A DNA stretch of 7,517 nt, taken from contig JADQBV010000039.1 of NCBI GenBank assembly GCA_016278415.1, positions 1 through 7,517 of the forward strand, written 5' to 3'. This document shows, one piece after another, positions 1-7,300 of the stretch. The translations under genes were made by a program, and so were the position numbers. The DNA comes from Halanaerobiales bacterium. GTDB taxonomy: Bacteria; Bacillota_F; Halanaerobiia; Halanaerobiales; DTU029. The notes under the pieces were generated by a model that saw nothing but the letters and a program-made list of their open reading frames with translations, searched no databases and was not told the origin of the DNA. How positions within the stretch are numbered: position 1 is the first letter of the stretch; every line of letters starts with the position of its first letter.

Positions 1-541
1 ATATTGTAGAACCTTCAATTTCTACTTCACCAGTATTAAAGTTTCGCTGGAAATTAGTCATATCATCAGCAGCATCCCAGAGACACCATTCAACAAAAGA
101 AAATAGCTTCAGTTCTCTCTTTCTATCACTATCATTCTTTATTTTAACTTGGTGAATTTCACAATTTGAACCAAGTGGTACAAAATATCTTATTTCTGTA
201 TCTATACCATTTTTCTTTCCTCGAATAGTTGAATATCCCATACCATGTCTACACTCATATTCATCAAGATCAGTCTTTACCGGTGCCCAGGTAGGAGACC
301 AGTATTCACCATCCTCATAAAGATAATAATATTTTCCTCCAGAATCCGTAGGAACATTATTATAACGATAACGAGTTATTCTCCTTTTACTGGCATCTTT
401 ATAAAAACTATAACCCCCTGCAGTGTTGGATAAGAGAGTAAAATATGCCTCTGAGCCCAGGTAGTTTATCCATGGATAAGGTGTCTTTGGTTCAGTAATT
501 ACATATTCCCTATTCTTATCATCAAAATATCCAAATTTCAT
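1..541 (-). CDS. Cellobiose phosphorylase (GH94), N-terminal 180 residues, cut by window edge
   Basis: This is a cytoplasmic enzyme of glycoside hydrolase family 94 that would split cellobiose with inorganic phosphate into alpha-glucose 1-phosphate and glucose. Reading from ATG 541 downward gives 180 open codons and runs off the window, so roughly three quarters of the usual ~810 residues are missing, including the catalytic (alpha/alpha)6 barrel. What is visible is the N-terminal beta-sandwich domain. It opens [16 protein letters not shown], followed by [10 protein letters not shown] (20-29) and [11 protein letters not shown] (40-50). It also has [12 protein letters not shown] (53-64) and [16 protein letters not shown] (162-177). 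From memory these segments match the cellobiose phosphorylases of C. thermocellum and Thermotoga almost word for word, and the last is characteristic of that group rather than of chitobiose or cellodextrin phosphorylases. A Shine-Dalgarno AAGGGG lies 8 nt upstream of the ATG. It follows the other GH94 gene by 44 bp, with no terminator between, so cotranscription is likely. There is no signal peptide. Specificity is inferred from half a domain plus signature motifs. Confidence 0.88.
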   Translation of the reverse strand, partial: MKFGYFDDKNREYVITEPKTPYPWINYLGSEAYFTLLSNTAGGYSFYKDASKRRITRYRYNNVPTDSGGKYYYLYEDGEYWSPTWAPVKTDLDEYECRHGMGYSTIRGKKNGIDTEIRYFVPLGSNCEIHQVKIKNDSDRKRELKLFSFVEWCLWDAADDMTNFQRNFNTGEVEIEGSTI

Positions 542-585
542 AATCATTTCCCCTTCCGCATACTAAATTGAATTTTTTAGCAAAT

Positions 586-2943
586 TTATATAAAATAAAC
601 TTTAATATCATTAACATCCTGATCTAAATCATCAATCAATATCTTATTACTATCTTCAATTCTCTTACCATTTATTTTAATAACTGCTTTATCTGACCGA
701 ATACACTCAATATTAAGGAGTTTACCTCTAAACTTCCTCTGTACCTTATAATTATCCCAACCACTTGGTACTACAGGATCAATAATTATACCATCATAAT
801 CAGGTCTAACACCAAGAATATAATACAATGAAGCCCTATACATCCAGGCAGCAGTACCAGTTAACCAGGAGTTCCTTCCTAATCCAAACTCAGGGTGTTC
901 TTTCCCTAAGATATTCTGACAATAAACATATGGCTCAACTTCATACTTGTCCGCAACTTCATTCCTGGTAGGTGGCAATACTTGACGATAATACTGATAG
1001 GCCTGATCCCCGTTCCCTGCCATGGTTTCAGCAATCATAATCCAGGGATTAGTATGGAGGAATATACCACCGTTTTCTTTTGCCCCTGGCGGATATGTAG
1101 TAATCCCACCTTTAGTGTCATCAAACCCGTTGTAAGCAGGATATAACAATACAACACCATGTTCCGTATTTAAATATTTATTAACATTTTTCAATAGTTC
1201 TTGAGAATTATCTGGATCAGCTATACCAGCCATAATTGACCATGACTGGGCGTTCAGGAAGATTTGACCCTCTTCACAATCTTTAGAACCTAAAGGCTTA
1301 CCATCATCATCAAAAGCCCTTAAATACCAGGCACCATCCCAGCCCTTTTCATTAATAGCCCGAACTTGCTCCTGATAATACTTGTCATATTTTGTATAAT
1401 TATCCTCATCACCCATATAATCCAGTAAAGCAAGAAATTCTTTTAATGCATAAGAATATAACATACCTGTCCAGACGGATTCAGCGGTACCTTTACCACG
1501 ATCTAGATTTACTGTATCATTCCAATCAGCAAAGCCTGCCAATGGAAAACCATGCTCTCCTTTATGGTTTTCAGTAAACTCAACAGCCTTACACAGGTGT
1601 TCTAGAACAGTACCCTCTTTTTTAGTTCTTTTGGAATAAGGTATTACTTCATCTAAGAAATCAAAATCGCCAGTCTCTTTCAAGTATGCTGCAACAGAAA
1701 GAATTATCCAGAGATGATCATCAGAATACCAATCCACACCACCATCTTCACCTGCTTCACCTACAGTACCTTCTGCAGTAAGAGGATAAAATAGATGATA
1801 GGCATTACCCTCTTCATGCTGACACTTCAACAGCTTTATTATCAATTCTTTACTTTCTTCAGGAATGGCATGAATAACCCCTAATACATCTTGTGCACTA
1901 TCCCTAAAGCCCATTCCCCTATTTATTCCTAACTGGTATAATGAAATAAATCGAGACCAGTTAAAAGTAGTTCTACATTGATATGGATTCCAGGTATTTA
2001 ACATTAGATTCATATCTTGATCAGGTGTCTCAACCTGACAGTTACTTAAGAAATCAGCCCAATGTTTATTTAATTTTTCAAATTCTATACGTACTTTTTC
2101 GGGGGTTAAATATTCTTTAATTGTCTTTTTCAAATCCTCTTTTTCTGGAGTTGTACCCAAGCTATAAATTATCTCTGTTTCTTCACCTGGCTCCAAAGTG
2201 ACATTATGATTTAGAACACCAGCACCATTTCCCCTATTAGCTTCATAATTCTCACAAAAACCCTTCTCAACAGCAATAGGATTTGCTAAGTCACGGTATT
2301 TACCTATGAACTTGTCTCTACTAGTCTCAAAAGTATCCACAGGTATATTACTTGTCATGTAAATATATTCCCAAGTTTTCATAAAGGCATTCCAAAAGAT
2401 TGTATTGTCTTCAAAATCACCCTGTTGAATCTGTTGAGCCCAATCAACATTTTGTTGGTCTTTTACAGCATCAAAAAAAGAAAACTCTGCATATGTAAAT
2501 AAACTAAGGTCCTTCTTAACATTAGAGGTGTTCTTTATCTTTACCAACCATATCTCCATAGATTCGCCTTCTGGAACGAAATAAGTAATCTCACTCTTTA
2601 CACCATTCTTCTCCTGCTCAATAGTTGTATAGCCCAAACCATGCCTACATTTGTAATCATCATAATCACTTTGTACTGGCTGCCAGGTAGCAGACCAGTA
2701 TTGACCATCACTATTATCTCTGATATACAAGTATCTACCAGGCTGGTCCTCAGGGATACTATTATAACGATACCTTAGTACACGTTTATGACGTGGGTCA
2801 CCATCAAAGCTATAGCCACCCCCAGTATGTGAGACAATCCCTCCATATCCACCACCACCCAGGTAATTTATCCAAGGCGTAGGTGTATAAGGATTTGTTA
2901 CAACATATTCCCTGTTTTCTTCATTAAAATAACCATACTTCAC
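586..2943 (-). CDS. GH94 family glycoside phosphorylase, complete, substrate uncertain
   Basis: This is a 785-residue cytoplasmic inverting phosphorylase of family GH94, expected to release alpha-glucose 1-phosphate from a beta-linked glucosyl disaccharide or oligosaccharide. The start is GTG 2943: it gives the family N-terminus MKYGYFNEENREYVVT, and GGGGG lies 7 nt upstream. An N-terminal beta-sandwich (about 1-270) precedes a helical linker and an (alpha/alpha)6 barrel (about 300-700), then a short C-terminal beta domain. Visible active-site motifs are GMGFRDSAQD (343-352), GFADWNDTVNLD (470-481), KENGGIFLHTNPW (622-634) and WLTGTAAW (693-700). D476 of WND aligns with the general acid Asp of C. 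gilvus cellobiose phosphorylase (D490) and chitobiose phosphorylase (D492). H630 and T695-G696 align with phosphate-binding positions. It lacks the cellobiose-phosphorylase signature TNFQRNF, having QQNVDWAQQIQQG (163-175) instead, and is Gly-rich at 29-35. The barrel does not resemble chitobiose phosphorylase, so cellodextrin or laminaribiose phosphorylase are the leading guesses. It lies between the LacI gene and the second GH94 gene. Confidence 0.93.
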   Translation of the reverse strand: MKYGYFNEENREYVVTNPYTPTPWINYLGGGGYGGIVSHTGGGYSFDGDPRHKRVLRYRYNSIPEDQPGRYLYIRDNSDGQYWSATWQPVQSDYDDYKCRHGLGYTTIEQEKNGVKSEITYFVPEGESMEIWLVKIKNTSNVKKDLSLFTYAEFSFFDAVKDQQNVDWAQQIQQGDFEDNTIFWNAFMKTWEYIYMTSNIPVDTFETSRDKFIGKYRDLANPIAVEKGFCENYEANRGNGAGVLNHNVTLEPGEETEIIYSLGTTPEKEDLKKTIKEYLTPEKVRIEFEKLNKHWADFLSNCQVETPDQDMNLMLNTWNPYQCRTTFNWSRFISLYQLGINRGMGFRDSAQDVLGVIHAIPEESKELIIKLLKCQHEEGNAYHLFYPLTAEGTVGEAGEDGGVDWYSDDHLWIILSVAAYLKETGDFDFLDEVIPYSKRTKKEGTVLEHLCKAVEFTENHKGEHGFPLAGFADWNDTVNLDRGKGTAESVWTGMLYSYALKEFLALLDYMGDEDNYTKYDKYYQEQVRAINEKGWDGAWYLRAFDDDGKPLGSKDCEEGQIFLNAQSWSIMAGIADPDNSQELLKNVNKYLNTEHGVVLLYPAYNGFDDTKGGITTYPPGAKENGGIFLHTNPWIMIAETMAGNGDQAYQYYRQVLPPTRNEVADKYEVEPYVYCQNILGKEHPEFGLGRNSWLTGTAAWMYRASLYYILGVRPDYDGIIIDPVVPSGWDNYKVQRKFRGKLLNIECIRSDKAVIKINGKRIEDSNKILIDDLDQDVNDIKVYFI

Positions 2944-2950
2944 ATATCTT

Positions 2951-2955
2951 CCCCC
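2951..2955 (-). promoter_or_regulatory. Ribosome binding site fixing the GTG start of the first GH94 gene
   Basis: The minus strand reads AAGGGGGAAG, with the GGGGG core 7 nt before GTG 2943. The nearby ATG that overlaps the GTG by two bases is followed directly by TGA in its own frame and cannot be used. The core therefore supports GTG as the start, in agreement with the conserved N-terminus of the family. Confidence 0.8.
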
Positions 2956-2967
2956 TTGTGTTTTAAT

Positions 2968-2973
2968 ATTATA
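2968..2973 (-). promoter_or_regulatory. Candidate -10 box TATAAT for the GH94 genes
   Basis: A perfect TATAAT on the minus strand, 24 nt upstream of the GTG start, would give a leader of under 20 nt. No recognisable -35 lies 16-18 nt upstream, where the sequence is AAATAA-like. In such AT-rich DNA the hexamer can arise by chance. If it is the real promoter, the palindrome would lie about 75 bp upstream of the start site, a less usual position for a repressor. Confidence 0.28.
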
Positions 2974-3036
2974 AAATATTTTTAGGATTATTATTTATCC
3001 TCTTCGTTAATTCCTTTATTTACATAATCAAACCTA

Positions 3037-3054
3037 TTCTAAAACGGTTTAGAA
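3037..3054. promoter_or_regulatory. Probable LacI-family operator palindrome upstream of the GH94 genes
   Basis: The sequence TTCTAAAACGGTTTAGAA has perfect 7-bp arms (TTCTAAA/TTTAGAA) around ACGG, so 16 of 18 positions are symmetric and the centre is CG. LacI-family operators usually have this size and CG centre. It differs from the CcpA cre consensus at the outer TG/CA positions, so a dedicated regulator is likelier. It sits 94 bp upstream of the GH94 GTG start, downstream of the gene for a LacI-family protein. No second copy is visible in the window. Confidence 0.65.
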
Positions 3055-3075
3055 AATGGTTAAAAAAATTTACAA
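3047..3075 (-). promoter_or_regulatory. Possible promoter overlapping the operator (weak)
   Basis: On the minus strand a -35-like TTGTAA lies at 3075-3070. A 17-18 nt spacer leads to CTAAAC or TAAACC near 3052-3046 as a poor -10. It would fall within the palindrome at 3037-3054, the geometry expected of simple steric repression. The -10 match is weak, so this is only one of two candidates for the GH94 transcription start. Confidence 0.25.
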
Positions 3076-3143
3076 TTGCATATTTTTTATTAAATGTAAG
3101 AAAGTGGTCTCTTTTTTGAAAATATTAATAAAGGAAACCTAAT

Positions 3144-4154
3144 TTAGTTAATCTTCTTACATGATTCTCTAACTACTAACTCTACAGGTAATACAAGTGG
3201 AGAAACCTTCTCCTTAGGGTTATCTATCATTGTTCCTAATAAATTTGCAGCCTTATCTCCCATTAGATAGCTATCCTGACGTACAGTAGTAAGATTAGGT
3301 GTCATATAACTACCAATCTCAAGACCATCAAAACCCACAATAGAAAAATCATCAGGTACACTATAGCCAGCCTCTTTAATAGCCTTCATAGCACCAATTG
3401 CAATCATATCACTTTGACAAAAGAAAGCAGTAGGGAGTTCCTTTTGTTCCAATAATTCATTCATGGCATTATAACCACCCTCCTCGTTAAAGGAAGTATT
3501 AGTATTCCATTCTTTACGACTGTTTATATTTAATTCCTTTATTCTCTGACTAAAACCCTTAGTCCTATATTCTGTAGGCATCGTATCTTCTGGACCAGCA
3601 ATCATACCGATATTCTTATGGCCAATACTATTGAGGTAATCAACAACTTTCCTAGACCCTGATAAATTATCTGAAGTAATATAAGTGGCGTTATCTCCAG
3701 TAAGATCTATATCAAGAAAAACCGTAGGAATATCTGATTCCAATAACTCTTTAATATTATCATCAACGGTTATTCCCATCAAGATTACTCCATCAATATG
3801 CCTATTTAAACATTTAGCAAGATAATCACAGCTTCTTTTCCATTTTAAATCAGAAAAATATATAAAATCATAACCTTTTTGTCCAAGATTAGTCTCCAGA
3901 CCATAAAGTACTTCATGAAAAAAGATATGATGTAAACCTTTACTGGGATGATAATGCATAAAAACCCCTATTGAATTTGATTTATTTGTTGATAGACTCC
4001 TAGCAATAGCATTTGGTCTATATTTAGTCTTTTTCATTATTTTAAGTACTTTCTCTCGTGTTTCCTGACCAATATCCGGGTAATTATTTATTACCTTAGA
4101 AACAGTAGTTATTGAAACACCAGCAAGCTTTGCAATATCCTTAATTGTAGCCAA
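3144..4154 (-). CDS. LacI/GalR-family transcriptional regulator, probably controlling the GH94 genes
   Basis: This is a sugar-responsive DNA-binding repressor of the LacI/GalR family, acting as a dimer. I place the start at TTG 4154, giving 336 residues, rather than at the in-frame TTG 4169. The later TTG has GGGGGG exactly 7 nt upstream and yields MATIKDIAKLAGVS, which aligns residue for residue with E. coli PurR; the earlier TTG sits at the edge of that ribosome binding site. From the new start, residues 3-22 hold the helix-turn-helix and YRPNAIARSL (45-54) the hinge helix. L54 falls at the position of the PurR leucine that intercalates at the central CG of the operator. Residues about 60-336 form the periplasmic-binding-protein-like sensor domain, including DGVILMG (121-127) and IVGFDGLEIG (272-281), and end VVRESCKKIN. 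The gene precedes two beta-glucoside phosphorylase genes on the same strand, and a CG-centred palindrome lies in the gap. Cello-oligosaccharides or a related sugar are a plausible effector by context only. Confidence 0.95.
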   Translation of the reverse strand: MATIKDIAKLAGVSITTVSKVINNYPDIGQETREKVLKIMKKTKYRPNAIARSLSTNKSNSIGVFMHYHPSKGLHHIFFHEVLYGLETNLGQKGYDFIYFSDLKWKRSCDYLAKCLNRHIDGVILMGITVDDNIKELLESDIPTVFLDIDLTGDNATYITSDNLSGSRKVVDYLNSIGHKNIGMIAGPEDTMPTEYRTKGFSQRIKELNINSRKEWNTNTSFNEEGGYNAMNELLEQKELPTAFFCQSDMIAIGAMKAIKEAGYSVPDDFSIVGFDGLEIGSYMTPNLTTVRQDSYLMGDKAANLLGTMIDNPKEKVSPLVLPVELVVRESCKKIN

Positions 4155-4161
4155 AACTTCA

Positions 4162-4167
4162 CCCCCC
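4162..4167 (-). promoter_or_regulatory. Ribosome binding site fixing the TTG start of the LacI-family gene
   Basis: The minus strand reads GGGGGGTGAAG, resembling the anti-Shine-Dalgarno complement AGGAGGTGA. The G-run ends 7 nt before TTG 4154. The other in-frame TTG at 4169-4167 overlaps this run and has no G-rich stretch upstream, so it is rejected as a start. Confidence 0.8.
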
Positions 4168-4265
4168 AATAAAACACGTTGGCATACGTTTATTTAAAAA
4201 AATAGATTGTTAAGTTTTCATAATAAGAAGACACTGTACTCAAGGAAGTCGATGTTTTTAAATAT

Positions 4266-4271
4266 ATTATA
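4266..4271 (-). promoter_or_regulatory. Candidate -10 box for the LacI-family gene
   Basis: TATAAT occurs on the minus strand in the 187-bp spacer between carB and the regulator gene, about 110 nt upstream of TTG 4154. The box is part of an ATTATAAT stretch, so TATAAT can also be read on the plus strand at 4268-4273. No good -35 is seen at the right distance. Because no clear terminator follows carB, readthrough from carB is an alternative source of transcript. Confidence 0.25.
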
Positions 4272-4341
4272 ATACAAGTGTCCTAAATTACTTTATCACA
4301 TTACTAATTTATCAGAATTTGGGGGTGAAGTCAATTAAATT

Positions 4342-7300
4342 TTATAAAATGTAGTCTTGTAAGGCCTTAACTGAAATTTCATCTCCAGCCTCTATCTCTT
4401 GCAAGACCATTAACATGGCTCTAGTCGTATCAAGTGATGTTAAACAAGGAATCCCCATCTCTACTGCATTTCTTCTAATCTGAAAACCATCTCTAGCTGG
4501 GAGTTTTCCTTTAGTTAAGGTATTAATTACTAAATCAACCTTGTCTTCTGTGATTAAATCTACCACATGTGGCGAACCTTCAGATATCTTATTTACAGTA
4601 TCAACATCTAATCCAAATTCCTTTAATGCATCTGCAGTTCCTTCAGTAGCGACAATTCTAAAACCCATTCTAGAAAACTCCTTAATATATGCCAATGCCT
4701 CTTCCTTATCCTTATCTGAAATAGTGGCTAATATAGTGCCTTGTCTCGGTATATCAATCCCAGCGCCTATTAATCCTTTATATAGAGCCTTTTCATAATC
4801 AGAATCCAGGCCAAGAACTTCACCAGTGGACTTCATTTCCGGCCCTAAATTAGTATCTACTTTAGTTAATTTTGAAAAAGAGAATACTGGTACTTTTACT
4901 GCTACAAAAGACATTTCATCTATCATGCCAGTTTCGTATCCCAGGGATGACAATTTAGTACCCAATAATGCCTTAGTTGCTAAATCTACCATAGGTACTC
5001 CAGTTATCTTACTAAGATAAGGGACAGTTCTACTTGACCGTGGATTTACTTCGATTACATAGACATTATCATCACTAACAACATACTGTATATTTACTAG
5101 GCCCTGTACCTTTAGAGCACGAGTTATTTTAATAGTATGTTCTACCACCTTCTCTTTAAGCTTATCTGATAGATTATGTGGTGGATAGACAGCTATGCTA
5201 TCACCTGAATGGACTCCAGCCCTTTCTACGTGTTCCATAATACCAGGTATAATTACTACTTCACCATCAGATATTGCATCAACCTCAATCTCTGTACCTG
5301 TTATATATTTATCTACCAGAACAGGCTGATCTGGTGTAGCCTTAACGGCATTAGCCATATACTCACGTAGTTCCTTAGTATTATATACTACCTCCATAGC
5401 CCTACCCCCTAATACATATGAAGGCCTGACCAGAACAGGGTATCCGACATCTTCAGCTATTACTTGAGCCTCTTTCAAAGACGAAGCCACATCACCAAGA
5501 GGGGCAGGAATATCCAATTCTTTTAGTAACTTTATAAACTTATCCCTATCTTCTGCCAAATCTATTGATTCAACAGATGTACCAAGTATATTTACACCTT
5601 CTATCTGTAATGGCTTTGCTAGATTTATAGCAGTCTGTCCTCCAAATTGGACAACAACACCTTCTGGCTTTTCATGTTCAATTATATTCATTACATCTTC
5701 CTTAGTGAGTGGTTCAAAATACAATCTATCTGAGGTATCAAAATCTGTGCTTACAGTCTCTGGATTGTTATTAACTATAATGGATTCATAGCCCTCTTCA
5801 TGTAATGACCAGGCAGAATGTACACTACAATAGTCAAACTCTATTCCCTGACCAATCCTAATAGGACCAGATCCCAGTACCAAAACTTTTTTCCTATCTG
5901 TAATCTCTGATTCATTTACTGTTTCATATGATGAATAATAGTAAGGTGTCTCTGCCTCAAATTCTGCTGCACAGGTATCAACCATTTTAAATACAGCTTT
6001 AATTTCCAAAACATCCCTTAACTTCTTTATATCCTTTTCCCTTATATCTAATAAACTAGCTATTTCAATATCGGAAAACCCAAGGAATTTCGCTTTTTTC
6101 AATAATTCCTGCAAAAGAATCTTATCATGTTCTTTATCAGAAAGCTGTCCCTTATCAAATACCTGACCATTATCAGCTAGTTGCTCTTTATAAACAATTT
6201 TATTTACTAGATGAATTTTCTGCATATCAAGCTTCTCTATTATTGGTTTTAGGCAATTTGATAACTTATTTTCACAGCCTACAACATTATTAATTTTATT
6301 AATGAAAAATGTACTTATTTTTGTAATTTTATGGACTTTTCCCACTGTCCATCCCCTTCGCAATGCCTCTGCAAGGATAAACAAGCGGTTATCATCTGGA
6401 TTAATAAGTTTTTCTTCAACATCCTGATCTGACATCTCAGTAAACTCTTCCAGACGTAAACCATATCTATCTATTTCAAGAGAACGCACAGCCTTTAACA
6501 TCGATGCCTCTATGGTACGCTCTATTGCCATAACCTCTCCTGTAGCCTTCATTTGAGTACCCAATTCCCTATCAGCGTAATGAAATTTATCAAAAGGCCA
6601 ACGAGGAATCTTAAAGACTACATAATCTAAAGCTGGCTCAAAACAAGCAGTAGTCTTACCTGTAATCGCATTATCTATTTCATCAAGGGTATAGCCAATA
6701 GCTATTCTGGCTGATACCTTAGCAATGGGATAACCAGTAGCCTTTGAGGCAAGGGCGCTTGACCTACTAACACGAGGATTTACTTCAATGATATAATACT
6801 GGAAGCTATCCGGATCAAGGGCATACTGAACATTACAACCCCCTTCAATACCAAGGGCACGAATAATCTTTAGTGCTGATGTACGAAACATTTGGTATTC
6901 TTTATCAGTAAGTGTCTGGCTGGGGGCTACAACAATACTATCACCAGTATGAACACCTACAGGGTCTATATTTTCCATATTACAAACGGTGATACAATTG
7001 TTATTTGCATCCCTCATAACCTCATATTCAATCTCTTTCCAGCCTTTTATACTCTTTTCAATCAATAACTGCCCTATTAAACTATGTTTAAAACCCCGTG
7101 AAGCAATCTCCTTTAACTCCTTAAAATTATTAACTACTCCACCACCAGTTCCACCCATTGTATATGCAGGTCTTACTATAACAGGATAGCCTATAGTTTC
7201 CGCAATTTTGGCTGCTTCATCAATAGTCTCAGCAGTCTTACTTTCCAGTACTGGTTCTCCAATCTCATTCATTAAATCCTTAAAACTATTTCTATCCTCA

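Larger units (their letters stand above)
4156..4331. repeat. 11-bp inverted repeat near the two ends of the carB-lacI spacer
   Basis: ACTTCACCCCC at 4156-4166 is matched by its exact reverse complement GGGGGTGAAGT at 4321-4331. The left copy is the Shine-Dalgarno region of the LacI-family gene. The right copy is a Shine-Dalgarno-like sequence on the plus strand that precedes no usable ORF (ATG TAG follows 18 bp later). The interior is AT-rich with no coding sequence. It may be chance involving a common ribosome binding site, or a trace of a local inversion. Confidence 0.4.

Noticed and set aside
245..433. Plus-strand ORF of 62 codons
   Set aside because: Lies entirely antisense to the N-terminal part of the cellobiose phosphorylase gene; no ribosome binding site and no recognisable protein.
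1392..1577. Plus-strand ORF of 61 codons
   Set aside because: Antisense shadow of the complete GH94 gene; low-complexity, no family resemblance.
3037..3054. Palindrome as a CcpA catabolite-response element (cre)
   Set aside because: The outer positions lack the TG...CA required by the cre consensus, although the CG centre is shared; a dedicated LacI-family operator fits better.
3061..3143. Terminator or second operator after the LacI-family gene (TTACA at 3070-3074 with TGTAA at 3095-3099; A-run/T-run pairing)
   Set aside because: The stems are five to seven AT pairs in very AT-rich sequence, expected by chance, and do not have terminator form.
4231..4283. GACACTGT and ACAAGTGTC as an inverted repeat in the carB-lacI spacer
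   Set aside because: Arms match only with a one-base indel and are separated by a loop of about 35 bp; no supporting context.
4200..4341. Rho-independent terminator after carB
   Set aside because: Only weak AT stems such as AAATTA/TAATTT are found, with no GC-rich stem followed by a T-run on the minus strand.
4541..5020. Two plus-strand ORFs of 85 and 64 codons
   Set aside because: Both are antisense to the conserved C-terminal half of carB and have no independent coding evidence.
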